DNA from: Deltaproteobacteria bacterium HGW-Deltaproteobacteria-4
Lineage (GTDB): Bacteria; Desulfobacterota; Desulfuromonadia; Desulfuromonadales; UBA2197
Assembly: GCA_002841765.1 (NCBI GenBank)
Contig: PHAV01000014.1
Span: 1-64,000, forward strand
Direction: 5' to 3'
Length of the DNA stretch: 64,000 bases
Shown: piece after piece, positions 46,781-56,032 of the stretch
Layout: the number at the start of each line of letters is the position of its first letter
Position numbering within the stretch: position 1 is the first letter of the stretch
Program-made: the position numbers and the translations under genes
The notes under the pieces: model-generated
Databases searched by the model: none
What the model saw: only the letters and a program-made list of their open reading frames with translations
Told to the model about the DNA's origin: nothing

Positions 46781-46841
46781 CCGGCATTGCCGCCGGACCC
46801 TTGGCAACGTCGCCCCGTGATCTTTCGATCGTGGGGTTTTT
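46781..46841 (+). promoter_or_regulatory. ANTAR-type antitermination leader of nifV
   Basis: P1: stem CCGGC/GCCGG around loop ATTGCC (46786-46791). P2: stem GGC/GCC around loop AACGTC (46806-46811). Both six-base loops have A1 and G4 and a C-G closing pair. The right arm of P2 is inside the left arm of a terminator: CCCCGTGATC (46813-46822), loop TTTC, GATCGTGGGG, then TTTTT (to 46841). P2 and the terminator therefore cannot both form. This matches the known dual-hexaloop RNA bound by ANTAR proteins. GnfR is the expected binder. Confidence 0.82.
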
Positions 46842-46860
46842 CTGTTTTACGGAGACCGTC

Positions 46861-48006
46861 ATGACTGATTATAGCGCCAGCCCCGTCATCATCGACGATA
46901 CCACCCTGCGCGACGGCGAACAGACTGCCGGCGTCGCCTTTACCCTGGAGGAGAAAAAACGTATCGCCGCCATGCTCGATGAAATCGGCGTCCATGAACT
47001 CGAGTGCGGCATTCCGGCGATGGGAACCGAGGAACAGGAAAGTATCCGCGCCCTTGTCGACATGGATCTCAAGTGCCGTCTCCTTACCTGGAATCGGGCG
47101 CTGATTCCGGATATCAAGGCTTCCCTGGCCTGCGGTGTGCGGGCCGTCGATCTCTCCCTCTCGGTCTCCGACCTGCAGATCTCCCGCAAGCTGCGCAAGG
47201 ATCGGGCATGGGTCAAGGAGCAGCTGAAAATCGCTCTCGGCTTTGCCAAGGAGCACGATCTGTATGTCTCCATCGGCGGCGAAGATGCCAGCCGTGCCGA
47301 CCTTGATTTCCTCGTCGAGCTCATGGAGATTGCGCAGAGCATGGGAGCGGACCGCTTCCGCTACTGCGACACCCTCGGCATCCTCGACCCCTTCAGTATG
47401 TACGACAATATCCGCGCCCTGCGCTGCCGCGTCCCGGAAATGGAGATCGAAGTTCATACCCACAACGACCTCGGCATGGCGACCGCCAACGCCATCGCAG
47501 GGATTCGCGCCGGCGCCCGCTTCGTCAATACCACGGTAAACGGCCTCGGCGAACGCGCCGGGAATGCCGCCCTCGAAGAAGTAGTGATGGCGCTCAAGCA
47601 CAGCTGCCACATCGACACCGGAGTCGACACCCGTCGTTTTGTCGAGATCTCCCGTTATGTCGGCAAAGCGAGCTGCCGGCCGGTGCCGGATTGGAAGGCG
47701 ATCGTCGGTGAGAAGGTCTTTTCCCATGAATCGGGGCTGCATGCCGACGGTGTCCTCAAATTTCCCGGCAACTACGAAGGCTTCGATCCCCGCGAGGTCG
47801 GCCTTTGCCGTCACCTTGTCCTCGGCAAACACTCCGGCAGTCACGCCCTCCTTCATCGCTTGCAGCAGCTCGGCATTGCCGCCGACCTCCCCTTTGCCGA
47901 CAACCTCCTTGGCGAAGTGCGGGCCCTGGCGCAGGGACGCAAACGCCCGGTGAGCGACCCGGAACTCTTCACCCTCTGTGCCGCCGCCCGGCAGGTGGCG
48001 TCTTGA
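46861..48006 (+). CDS. nifV: Homocitrate synthase NifV
   Basis: A 381-residue HMGL-like TIM-barrel enzyme. [19 protein letters not shown] (about residues 10-28) holds the substrate Arg and metal Asp, and [16 protein letters not shown] (about 200-215) has the HxH metal pair. It condenses acetyl-CoA and 2-oxoglutarate into homocitrate, an organic ligand of FeMo-cofactor. Leucine-pathway synthases are close relatives, but length and sigma-54/antitermination control point to NifV. GGAG lies 6 bases before the ATG; the stop overlaps the next start. Confidence 0.92.
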   Translation: MTDYSASPVIIDDTTLRDGEQTAGVAFTLEEKKRIAAMLDEIGVHELECGIPAMGTEEQESIRALVDMDLKCRLLTWNRALIPDIKASLACGVRAVDLSLSVSDLQISRKLRKDRAWVKEQLKIALGFAKEHDLYVSIGGEDASRADLDFLVELMEIAQSMGADRFRYCDTLGILDPFSMYDNIRALRCRVPEMEIEVHTHNDLGMATANAIAGIRAGARFVNTTVNGLGERAGNAALEEVVMALKHSCHIDTGVDTRRFVEISRYVGKASCRPVPDWKAIVGEKVFSHESGLHADGVLKFPGNYEGFDPREVGLCRHLVLGKHSGSHALLHRLQQLGIAADLPFADNLLGEVRALAQGRKRPVSDPELFTLCAAARQVAS

Positions 48007-48806
48007 TTGTCACCGCCGAGGATCGCGACTGGCTGATCTTCAGGAAAATGGCGAAACAGGAAGGATGGCGGGTGCCGCAGAATGAGTTGTCGTTACACCG
48101 GCAAGGGGGGTGCAGCCGCGCCTGGGCGCTGCGTCATAACGATGATACCAGCATCGGTCTGATCACTGGCTTCCGCCATCAGCACAGCGCCTGGATCGGC
48201 AACCTGATTATCGCCCCATCAGAGCGGGGACGTGGCTATGGTGCCGCCCTCTTTGACCATGCAGCCGGGGAACTACGCGCTGCCGGAGTAACGACGCTGT
48301 GGCTGACTGCTTCCGCCGCAGGCGTTCCTCTTTATGCAGCGCGGGGTTTTCACTCTGTCGGACAGATCGAACGCTGGGTGCGTCAGGAGGGGGGAAAGGG
48401 CAAAGCGGGAACGCCAGTCGCGGGCAGCAATAGTGCCGTCGTCGATGCCGCCATCTGGGGCGATGATCGCCACCCCCTGCTGCGTCATCTGGAAAAAACG
48501 GGAAGCTGGCAACAGCAGGGGGAGAGCCTCGCCCTGCTGTACCGGGGTGATGATCTCCAGATCATCGGGCCGTGGCATAGCGCCGGAGACCGGCAAGACG
48601 ATGCCGTGTTGTTGGACCGACTGGTGGCGATTGCGGATCCACAGCTGGAACTGGTCATCGATCTTGTTGCTGACTCGGCGCGGCAAAGCCTCCTTGCAGC
48701 TGCCGGTTTCACCCCCGGCGGGGGCACCGAGCTGATGGTGGCCGGACCGATACAGGTACAATGGTCACGGCTCCTCGCCCTCGCCACCCTGGGTAGCTGC
48801 GGCTGA
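48003..48806 (+). CDS. GNAT acetyltransferase-like protein in the nifV operon
   Basis: A 267-residue protein from a TTG overlapping the nifV stop (TTGA). Residues about 1-130 are a GNAT domain with the acetyl-CoA loop APSERGRGYGAALFDHA (about residues 67-83) and FHSVGQIERWV at its end. The last 130 residues look like a second, weaker GNAT-like half (LLRHLEKTGSWQQQGESLALL, ending AAGFTPGGGTELMV) without a clear acetyl-CoA loop. The substrate is unknown. Coupled translation to nifV suggests a role in nitrogen fixation. Confidence 0.78.
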   Translation: MIVTAEDRDWLIFRKMAKQEGWRVPQNELSLHRQGGCSRAWALRHNDDTSIGLITGFRHQHSAWIGNLIIAPSERGRGYGAALFDHAAGELRAAGVTTLWLTASAAGVPLYAARGFHSVGQIERWVRQEGGKGKAGTPVAGSNSAVVDAAIWGDDRHPLLRHLEKTGSWQQQGESLALLYRGDDLQIIGPWHSAGDRQDDAVLLDRLVAIADPQLELVIDLVADSARQSLLAAAGFTPGGGTELMVAGPIQVQWSRLLALATLGSCG

Positions 48807-48918
48807 TTCTTTGTGCAATTACGCGGCAGTCCTGCCTGTTTTTATGGCAACTCTATTGTTACCAGCTTGTACCTCCAGCGCAACTCCCTGATTTTGAGTA
48901 TTATTTAAACAAAATATC

Positions 48919-48933
48919 TGGCACATATTATGC
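48919..48933 (+). promoter_or_regulatory. Sigma-54 promoter of gnfK
   Basis: TGGCACATATTATGC matches the -24/-12 consensus and lies about 40 bases before the kinase start codon. No antiterminator-like hairpins fit in this short leader. Confidence 0.8.
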
Positions 48934-48974
48934 GAATGTGAAAGCCAACCCCTTGAGTGGAGAGAGCTTCACAC

Positions 48975-50555
48975 ATGACTGCCGTATCCCGTGAAAAACT
49001 CCTCAATGCCCTGATCAATATCGGCCAGGATCTCGCCTCGACCGTCGATCTCCCCGAACTCCTCGATCGCATCCTCCAGGTCTCGCGGGAGATCTTCGGC
49101 TTTGAAAATGCCATCATCCGCCTCCTTGATGCCGAGGGAGCAACCCTGACCACGGTTGCCGCTTACGGTTATCCGGCCGAGGTGACGACGCCGGCGCTGC
49201 CGGTCGACCAGGGGATCATGGGGCGCGTCGCCCGCAGTCGTAAGCCGCTGTTGATCAACGATCTTCGCAGTGAAGCCGATTACTTCCCCGGCATTGCCGG
49301 CGCCCGCAGCGAACTCGCCGTGCCGATGCTGGTGCGCGATCATCTCATCGGCGTCTTTAACGTCGAGAGCCCGCGTCCCGACGCCTTTAGCAGCGCCGAT
49401 ATCGAACCCCTCCTTGCCCTCGCCGGACAGGCAGCGATCGCCATTGAGAATGCCCGCCTCTATGACAAACTCCGCCAGGGCTCGGAGCGTTATCAGCGTC
49501 TGCACCATCTCAACGAACGGATCCTTAATAGCGCCAGTCTCGGCATTTATGCCCTTGATGCCGATTTGACCATCACCGCCTGGAACCGGCGTATGGCCGA
49601 AATCAGCGGCGTCAGCACCGACACCGCGGTCGGCCGCCAGCTCTTCAGCCTCTTCCCGGCCCTGCGCGATGAAGATTTTGACGAGCGTTTGCAGCGGGTG
49701 CTGACCACCGGGCACAGTGAAAAGCTTCAGCTCAGTCACCGCGACCTGAGCGGCACCACCCGCTTCGAAAAACGCCGCATCACCCCGCTCAAAGAGGCCG
49801 ACGAAACCATTGGCGTCGTCGTCATCGTCGAGGATATTACCAAGTTTCGCCAGCTCCTTGATCAGACCGTGCATATGGAGAAGCTCGCAGAAGTCGGCCG
49901 CCTCACCGCCGCGCTGGCGCACGAAGTCAACAGCCCCCTGGCGATCATCGCTTATGCCGCGCAACTTCTGGAGCGGGAAGAGCCCCTCTCCGACTTCCAG
50001 CAGGAGATCATCGCCCGCATCGCCGGCGAGACCGAGCGGTTGAAAGGACTCACCGGCAGCCTCCTCTCCTTTTCGCGGCCACAGGACGAAAATTTTGTGC
50101 CGATCGACCTCAACGATCTCCTCGCCGATATCCTCCGCCTGCTCCGTTTCGAGATTCTGCGCCACAGCATTGAGCTGCGCGAAGAGTATGGCGAGATCCC
50201 CCTGGTCGAAGCCGACGCCAACCGCCTCAAGCAGGTGTTGATCAACCTGGTGATGAATGCGGTGCAGGCGATGGGGACAAAAGGGACGCTGACCCTGACG
50301 ACGCGGACACATGCGGAGGATTATGCTGAAATTCTGCTGCACGACAGCGGCCCGGGAATTCCCGCCGGGGTGAGGGAGAGGATCTTCGACCCATTCTTTA
50401 CCACCAAGGCCGATGGCGAAGGGACCGGCCTTGGCCTTTACGTCTGCCGCCACATCATCCTCGAACATCAGGGGACGATCGAGATCGACTCCGACTGCGA
50501 CAGTGGCACCACGGTCAAAGTGACTCTCCCCGCCAGAAGATTGAACAAATATTAG
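48975..50555 (+). CDS. gnfK: Soluble sensor histidine kinase, GnfK-like
   Basis: 526 residues from the ATG at 48975. GAF domain (about 15-165, with [21 protein letters not shown]), PAS (about 180-290), HisKA with [19 protein letters not shown] (His near residue 317), and a HATPase domain with [11 protein letters not shown] and DSGPGI and [12 protein letters not shown] boxes. No membrane span, so it senses an intracellular signal. In Geobacter sulfurreducens the kinase GnfK phosphorylates the ANTAR regulator GnfR; here the kinase lies just before glnB-amtB and about 3 kb before the ANTAR gene. The name is by context and family, not by direct comparison. Confidence 0.82.
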   Translation: MTAVSREKLLNALINIGQDLASTVDLPELLDRILQVSREIFGFENAIIRLLDAEGATLTTVAAYGYPAEVTTPALPVDQGIMGRVARSRKPLLINDLRSEADYFPGIAGARSELAVPMLVRDHLIGVFNVESPRPDAFSSADIEPLLALAGQAAIAIENARLYDKLRQGSERYQRLHHLNERILNSASLGIYALDADLTITAWNRRMAEISGVSTDTAVGRQLFSLFPALRDEDFDERLQRVLTTGHSEKLQLSHRDLSGTTRFEKRRITPLKEADETIGVVVIVEDITKFRQLLDQTVHMEKLAEVGRLTAALAHEVNSPLAIIAYAAQLLEREEPLSDFQQEIIARIAGETERLKGLTGSLLSFSRPQDENFVPIDLNDLLADILRLLRFEILRHSIELREEYGEIPLVEADANRLKQVLINLVMNAVQAMGTKGTLTLTTRTHAEDYAEILLHDSGPGIPAGVRERIFDPFFTTKADGEGTGLGLYVCRHIILEHQGTIEIDSDCDSGTTVKVTLPARRLNKY

Positions 50556-50642
50556 GCAATCACCGATATTCTCAGCGGTGCGGATAGCGGACAAAAACCA
50601 GATCAACCAATTAAAACATTGAACTTATTAATAAAAAAAATC

Positions 50643-50657
50643 TGGCACAGCCTATGC
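50643..50657 (+). promoter_or_regulatory. Sigma-54 promoter of glnB-amtB
   Basis: TGGCACAGCCTATGC is a close fit to the -24/-12 consensus, about 180 bases before glnB. The leader between it and glnB carries the ANTAR-type element. Confidence 0.87.
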
Positions 50658-50700
50658 TATAGAAAAACAACAAGACCGACAGCAAGACGACGGTGAATAA

Positions 50701-51180
<480 letters not shown>

Positions 51181-51225
51181 CAACGCAAAGCAACTGACAA
51201 CAGTCACCATAAACGGGAGGACACC

Positions 51226-52545
51226 ATGAAACGGATCAACAAGATAACCCTCACCTGCTGTGCGCTGCTTTTGGCGCCGGCCCTGGCCTTGGCCGAAGAC
51301 GCGCCGATGAGCGAAGTCGGCTACATTCTCAACACCTTTTCCTTTCTGATTAACGGTGCCCTGGTCATGTGGATGGCCGCCGGTTTCGGCATGCTGGAAG
51401 CCGGACTGGTGCGCTCCAAGAACGTTGCGACGATCTGCCTGAAGAATATCTCCCTCTTCGGCGTCGCCGGCATCCTCTTTTACGTCGCCGGCTACAACCT
51501 GATGTACAACGGCGTCGACGGCGGCTGGATCGGCAGTCTCGGCCTCTGGGGGCCGGATGACGCCACCGCCCTCGCCGGTGACTTCGGCGGCAAGTACGCC
51601 ACCGGCTCCGACTGGTTCTTCCAGATGGTCTTCTGCGGCGCGGCCTGCTCCGTCGTCTCCGGCTGCGTGGCCGAGCGCATCAAATTCTGGCCCTTTATGA
51701 TCTTCTGCGCCATCCTCTGCGGCGTCATCTACCCGATTCAGGGCTCCTGGGTCTGGGGCGGCGGCTGGCTCACCGGCATGGGCTTCAAGGACTTTGCCGG
51801 TTCGACCCTGGTTCACTCCGTCGGCGGCTGGTCGGCGCTGACCGGTGCCATTATCCTCGGCGCCCGCAAAGGGAAATTCACCAAAGAGGGCAAGGTCAAT
51901 CCGATGCCCGGTTCCAACCTGACCCTGGCAACCCTTGGTACCTTCATCCTCTGGATGGGCTGGTTCGGCTTCAACGGCGGCTCGGTCCTTGACCTCAGCA
52001 GTGCCGCTTCTGCCATCACCATGTCGAACGTCTTCGTCAACACCAACCTCGCTGCCTGCGGCGGCATGATCGCTGCCCTCCTTGTGCTCCAGGCTCTGTA
52101 CAAGAAAGTCGACTTGACCATGGCCCTCAACGGCGCTCTCGCCGGTTTGGTCGCGATAACCGCCGGCCCCGACACCCCGACACCGGGGGCCGCCATCCTC
52201 ATCGGTGCTGTCGGTGGCGTTCTGGTTGTTCTAGCCGTCCCCCTCTTCGACAAGCTCAAGATTGACGATGTTGTCGGCGCCCTCTCCGTGCATCTGGTCT
52301 GCGGCATCTGGGGCACCCTGGCCGTCCCCATCACCAACCCGGACGCCAGCTTCGTCACCCAGTTGATCGGCGTGGCATCCATTGCCGCCTTTGTCCTGAT
52401 CACCTCCGCCATCGTCTGGTTGGTACTCAAATTCACCGTCGGCATTCGCGTCTCGGAAGAGGAAGAATTTGCCGGCAGCGACACCACCGAACTCGGTCTC
52501 GAAGCTTACCCGGAATTTGGTCGCGGTTCACAGGGCCTGCGTTAA
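51226..52545 (+). CDS. amtB: Ammonium transporter AmtB
   Basis: A 439-residue protein: signal-like N-terminus (to about residue 23, ALALAED), then eleven membrane spans. The pore's twin His are in STLVHSVGG (about residue 190) and LSVHLVCGIWG (about 350), with the Phe gate region and the ammonium family signature nearby. The C-terminal tail (RVSEEEEFAGSDTTELGLEAYPEFGRG) is the part that meets P-II. Cotranscribed with glnB under sigma-54 and antitermination control. In DraT/DraG bacteria AmtB with P-II recruits DraG to the membrane after ammonium shock. Confidence 0.95.
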   Translation: MKRINKITLTCCALLLAPALALAEDAPMSEVGYILNTFSFLINGALVMWMAAGFGMLEAGLVRSKNVATICLKNISLFGVAGILFYVAGYNLMYNGVDGGWIGSLGLWGPDDATALAGDFGGKYATGSDWFFQMVFCGAACSVVSGCVAERIKFWPFMIFCAILCGVIYPIQGSWVWGGGWLTGMGFKDFAGSTLVHSVGGWSALTGAIILGARKGKFTKEGKVNPMPGSNLTLATLGTFILWMGWFGFNGGSVLDLSSAASAITMSNVFVNTNLAACGGMIAALLVLQALYKKVDLTMALNGALAGLVAITAGPDTPTPGAAILIGAVGGVLVVLAVPLFDKLKIDDVVGALSVHLVCGIWGTLAVPITNPDASFVTQLIGVASIAAFVLITSAIVWLVLKFTVGIRVSEEEEFAGSDTTELGLEAYPEFGRGSQGLR

Positions 52546-52608
52546 AAATTGTCGCCGAATACGCTCGGCATTATTGTCATCAAACCATCACACCCAAGGA
52601 GAAGAACG

Positions 52609-53286
52609 ATGAAGAAACTAACCGTATTACTTGCTGCCGCCCTGCTCTTTGCCGGCGCCACCTCCGCCCTGGCCGAAATCAAAGTCGAAGGAAGTGCCTC
52701 CGTCGGCGTCTTCAGTGACTACATCTGGCGCGGCGCAAACTTCACCGGTGACGCGAACATGGTCGTCCAGCCTTCGGTCACCGTTGGAACAGGGGGGTTC
52801 TCGGTCAACTGGTGGGGGAATATGAATGAAAATACCGGCGAGTTGGATGAGGTCGATTTCACCCTCGACTACAGCACAGAGCTCGGTCCCCTGGCGGTCA
52901 GTGTCGGCAACATTCTTTACAATGTGGATGGAGCGAGCGATACCAATGAAGTTTATCTTGCGGTGGCTCCCACCACCCTGCCGCTCGACCTCAAGCTGAC
53001 CTACTTTTACGATTACGATGAATTTGAGGTCTCCTACCTGATTCTGGCCCTCGGCAAGAGCTTCGACATTGCCGACAAGACCAGCCTCAGCGTTGGCGCG
53101 GCTGCCGGCTACTTCGACTTCGACTATTTGAATAATGCCGAATTGAGCGCCAGCCTGTCTTATGCCATCAACGATCAGCTGGCAATCACCCCTTCGGTCC
53201 TTTACTCGACGCCGATTAGCGACGAAGCCAAAGATGCTCTTGACGATGAAGTTGTCGCCGGTCTGACGGTCGCTCTCTCCTTCTAA
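52609..53286 (+). CDS. TorF-like outer-membrane porin
   Basis: 225 residues from the ATG at 52609 (AAGGAG upstream). Signal peptide KKLTVLLAAALLFAGATSALA; the mature part has SVGVFSDYIWRGANFTGD, the opening signature of the TorF/Gcw_chp putative porin family, then alternating beta strands and a final VAGLTVALSF with C-terminal Phe. It lies 63 bases after amtB with no terminator between, so it is probably in the glnB-amtB operon, hinting at outer-membrane uptake of a nitrogen compound. Confidence 0.8.
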   Translation: MKKLTVLLAAALLFAGATSALAEIKVEGSASVGVFSDYIWRGANFTGDANMVVQPSVTVGTGGFSVNWWGNMNENTGELDEVDFTLDYSTELGPLAVSVGNILYNVDGASDTNEVYLAVAPTTLPLDLKLTYFYDYDEFEVSYLILALGKSFDIADKTSLSVGAAAGYFDFDYLNNAELSASLSYAINDQLAITPSVLYSTPISDEAKDALDDEVVAGLTVALSF

Positions 53287-53324
53287 TTTAAAGTTATTTT
53301 TCGGTCAGGTTGCCTCCTGCCGAG

Positions 53325-53364
53325 AAAAGGCCGCCATTCTGAAGCTGGGATGGCGGCCTTTTTT
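53325..53364 (+). terminator. Intrinsic terminator of the glnB-amtB-porin operon
   Basis: A perfect 12-bp stem AAAAGGCCGCCA/TGGCGGCCTTTT with a 14-base loop, followed by TT and an A/T-rich tail. Confidence 0.87.
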
Positions 53365-53453
53365 ACTACAAACAACCGCTGCCTCTGCCCAATAAAATGA
53401 CACGAGCACCTTTTAGAAGAAAAAATAACCCAATTAATCGAACACATAGCTTT

Positions 53454-53468
53454 TGGCATCGGCTCTGC
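53454..53468 (+). promoter_or_regulatory. Sigma-54 promoter of gnfR-draT-draG
   Basis: TGGCATCGGCTCTGC fits the -24/-12 consensus with correct spacing, about 80 bases before the gnfR start. No dual-hexaloop element was found in this leader. Confidence 0.8.
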
Positions 53469-53547
53469 ATAAGAAAATAATATCTCCCTGCATTCAGCGA
53501 GAAGCACCCCTACCGGCCCGCCGGGCCGCATTCGAAAGGAAATCGCG

Positions 53548-54111
53548 ATGAAGACCGCTCTGATTGCCGATGACGAACCGTTGCTGCGTCGTCAGGTCCG
53601 TGATGTCCTGGAACGTTATGGCTTCGACCAGATTATCGAGGCGGCGAATGGTCGCGACGCCGTCACTCTCGCCCTCAAACTCGAACCGCTCCTCATTGTC
53701 ATCGATTACACCATGCCCGAGCTCGACGGCCTTTCGGCCTGCGACCAGATCAACAAGAAGTTCCCGACGCCGATGGTCCTGATGACCGGCGCCACCGATC
53801 TGGAGACGATCGAACGCGCCCGCCTCAGCGGCATCCTCAGTTATGTCGTCAAGCCCTTCCGCGACGAGCAGATGCTCGCGGCCGTCGATCTCGCCATTCA
53901 CCAGTTTGTCGAACTTCATTCTCTGCGCGAAGAGGTCTCGACCCTGCGCGAAACCCTGGAGACGCGCAAACTCATCGACAAAGCGAAAGGACTGCTGATC
54001 AAGAAGGGGATGACAGAGGCGGAAGCGTATCGCAAGATGCAGAAACTCTCGATGGACAAACGCAAAACCCTGAAAGAGGTTGCTGAGGCCATCCTCCTCA
54101 TGGAAAGCTGA
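53548..54111 (+). CDS. gnfR: ANTAR-domain response regulator, GnfR-like antiterminator
   Basis: A 187-residue protein: receiver domain (about 1-120) with the acidic DD pair in IADDEP, phospho-acceptor Asp in IDYTMPELDG (about residue 53), Thr in LMTGAT and Lys in VVKPF; then an ANTAR domain (about 130-185: LETRKLIDKAKGLLIKKGMTEAEAYRKMQKLSMDKRKTLKEVAEAIL). Phosphorylated ANTAR proteins bind dual-hexaloop RNA and stop terminators forming. Three such leaders on nitrogen genes lie in this window. Matches GnfR of Geobacter in architecture. GGAAA precedes the start. Confidence 0.9.
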   Translation: MKTALIADDEPLLRRQVRDVLERYGFDQIIEAANGRDAVTLALKLEPLLIVIDYTMPELDGLSACDQINKKFPTPMVLMTGATDLETIERARLSGILSYVVKPFRDEQMLAAVDLAIHQFVELHSLREEVSTLRETLETRKLIDKAKGLLIKKGMTEAEAYRKMQKLSMDKRKTLKEVAEAILLMES

Positions 54112-54121
54112 AGGGGAGACG

Positions 54122-54916
54122 ATGGCGTCGTCCCCCTTTAATCGCTGCAATCTCCCCCCCTGGGCGATCGCCTCGCGCCATTTCAACCGGAATCCCCAGC
54201 GGATCGAGATCCAGGGGGTGAGCAGCGCCAATCCCAATCTCTTCCGCCGCCTTGCCGAACTCGACGACCCGCTGGCGCGCGCCGCCCTCTTTAACGACTA
54301 TCTCGATGTCACCTTCCAGCTCCATCAGTGGCAACAGGAGACTTCGGAGTCGGGGCGCAAGAGTTTGAAGAATAGTTATCTGCGTTTTCTGCGCGGCTGG
54401 ATGTTCGACTCCAACTCGGTCGAAGGGGCGGTCCTCAAAGGCTGGGTCGAGAGCCGCATCGGACTTGCTCCGACCTTCCATCATCAGCCGATTGCCGGCC
54501 CCGACGACCCGGCGATGCAGCGCTACCTGATCGACCGCATGCACGGCTCGGCCCGCACCAGCGCCATCTACGCCCAGCTCGATCTCCTTTATGAATACGT
54601 TCAGTTCGAAATGCTCTGCCGCCACCCCGATGGCGCCCCCCTCACCCTGTACCGCGGCATCAACGACTTTGCCGAGCACCAGGTCATCGAACAGTACGAC
54701 AAGCGCCGCTACCTGTTGCGCCTCAACAATCTCAACTCCTTTACCAGCGACTTCGAACGCGCCTGGGAATTCGGCAGCCGCGTGTTGCAGACCGAGGTGC
54801 CGCTGGCGAAGATCTTCTTCAGCGGCGACATCTTCCCCACTTCCCTGCTCAAAGGGGAAGGAGAGCTGCTGGTCATCGGCGGCGAATTCGAAGTGCAACT
54901 TTTGAGCGGCGGCTGA
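54122..54916 (+). CDS. draT: Dinitrogenase reductase ADP-ribosyltransferase DraT
   Basis: 264 residues from the ATG at 54122 (AGGGGAG upstream). Matches DraT: N-terminal FNRCNLPPWAIASRHFNRNPQ, then RFLRGWMFDSNSVEGAVLKGWVESRIGLAPTFH, and the NAD-binding TLYRGIND core with NLNSFTSDFERAWEFG. It transfers ADP-ribose from NAD to an Arg of nitrogenase Fe protein (NifH), switching nitrogenase off on ammonium or energy limitation. It starts 10 bases after gnfR and 5 bases before draG. Confidence 0.94.
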   Translation: MASSPFNRCNLPPWAIASRHFNRNPQRIEIQGVSSANPNLFRRLAELDDPLARAALFNDYLDVTFQLHQWQQETSESGRKSLKNSYLRFLRGWMFDSNSVEGAVLKGWVESRIGLAPTFHHQPIAGPDDPAMQRYLIDRMHGSARTSAIYAQLDLLYEYVQFEMLCRHPDGAPLTLYRGINDFAEHQVIEQYDKRRYLLRLNNLNSFTSDFERAWEFGSRVLQTEVPLAKIFFSGDIFPTSLLKGEGELLVIGGEFEVQLLSGG

Positions 54917-54921
54917 GGAGG

Positions 54922-55845
54922 ATGACGAATTCCTCCCCGGATGCTTTGACCTCCCGAGCCCGCGCCGCCTTTCTCGGTCTCGCCCTCGGCGACGCCCTCG
55001 GCGCCACCACCGAATTCATGACGCCGGGCGAAATCCGCAACCAGTACAAGGTGCATCGGCAGATCATCGGCGGCGGCTGGCTCCATCTCAAGGCCGGCCG
55101 GGTCACCGACGACACCGAGATGTCCCTCTGCGTCGCCCGGGCGATCGTTGACCGGGGTGAATGGGAGCTAGCGGCCATCGCCGACAACTTCGTTTCCTGG
55201 ATGAAGGGCAAACCGATCGACATCGGCAGCACCTGCCGTAAAGGGATCCGCGACTACCTGCTCAACGGCACCCTCGAACAGCCCTACAGCGACAACGACG
55301 CCGGCAACGGCGCCCTGATGCGCCTGCTCCCCACCGCTCTTTTTACCCTCGGTGACGCAGCGCTGTTGCGGCGCTGCGCCATCGAACAGGCCCATCTCAC
55401 CCACCATCACCCCCTTTCCGACGCCGCCTGTCTCACCTTCGGCAAAATGATCCACGCCGCCCTGTGTGGCGCCGACCGCTTTGCTCTGCACGCCATCGCC
55501 CGCGAGCTCATCGCTGCCCACCCCAAATTCCACTTCAACGATTATCGCGGCCATGCCGGCGGCTATGTCGTCGAGACGATGCAGACCGTTCTGCACTACT
55601 TCTTTACCACCAGCAACTTTGAAGACTGCCTGATCGGTATTGTCAATCAGGGGGGGGACGCCGACACCACCGGCGCCATCGGCGGCGCTCTGGCCGGCGC
55701 TTTTTACGGCATGGAGCAGCTGCCGCGCGCCTGGTCGAAGAAACTCGATGCGGCGGTGAGTGTCGAGGTGCAGAGGCTGGCGGGGGAATTGGTTCGGCTT
55801 TCGCCGGCGGGGTTGGCCCACTTTATGCTCAAAGATCAACGGTAG
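54922..55845 (+). CDS. draG: ADP-ribosyl-dinitrogenase reductase glycohydrolase DraG
   Basis: A 307-residue ADP-ribosylglycohydrolase. The two-manganese site is visible in LGDALGATTEFM, GRVTDDTEMSL (about residues 55-65) and NQGGDADTTGAIGGALAG (about 243-260). It removes ADP-ribose from NifH and reactivates it. The stop codon TAG lies inside the arm of a dispersed inverted repeat, so the end of the protein may be set by the repeat. Confidence 0.94.
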   Translation: MTNSSPDALTSRARAAFLGLALGDALGATTEFMTPGEIRNQYKVHRQIIGGGWLHLKAGRVTDDTEMSLCVARAIVDRGEWELAAIADNFVSWMKGKPIDIGSTCRKGIRDYLLNGTLEQPYSDNDAGNGALMRLLPTALFTLGDAALLRRCAIEQAHLTHHHPLSDAACLTFGKMIHAALCGADRFALHAIARELIAAHPKFHFNDYRGHAGGYVVETMQTVLHYFFTTSNFEDCLIGIVNQGGDADTTGAIGGALAGAFYGMEQLPRAWSKKLDAAVSVEVQRLAGELVRLSPAGLAHFMLKDQR

Positions 55846-55914
55846 GGGCGCCCCTCGTGGGTGCCCGCTTCTTGTGCCGACCCGGACCTGGGCACCCACG
55901 AGGGGCGCCCCTAC
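55842..55914. repeat. GTAGGGGCG inverted-repeat element, copy 1
   Basis: Perfect 25-bp arms (55842-55866 and 55890-55914) with a 23-base centre. The same family, with a slightly different arm sequence, occurs at 63024-63093. The left arm supplies the draG stop codon. Confidence 0.85.
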
Positions 55915-55929
55915 CACCACAACCAAACA

Positions 55930-55996
55930 GGAACCCGCCGCCGGGTTCCCACCGCGAGCAACGGCGCCCGCAGAGAATCATCTCTGTGGGTTTTTT
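55930..55996 (+). promoter_or_regulatory. Degenerate ANTAR-type element inside the gnfR operon
   Basis: P2 is like the other leaders: loop AACGGC (55960-55965, A1, G4) with a C-G closing pair and a 5-bp stem interrupted by one A-C mismatch. Its right arm overlaps a terminator, CCCGCAGAGA (55967-55976), loop ATCA, TCTCTGTGGG, then TTTTTT. The hairpin upstream in the P1 place (GGAACCC/GGGTTCC, loop GCCGCC) has G instead of A at loop position 1. It lies 36 bases before a small helix-turn-helix gene. Confidence 0.5.
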
Positions 55997-56032
55997 CATG
56001 CGCAGCAAGAGACTGCGCCCAAGGAGTTGGGC

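Noticed and set aside
46741-46850. Molybdenum-cofactor or other metabolite riboswitch upstream of nifV
   Set aside because: Two small hexaloop hairpins plus a terminator explain the conserved leader and recur in the nifB and glnB leaders; no larger aptamer core was seen.
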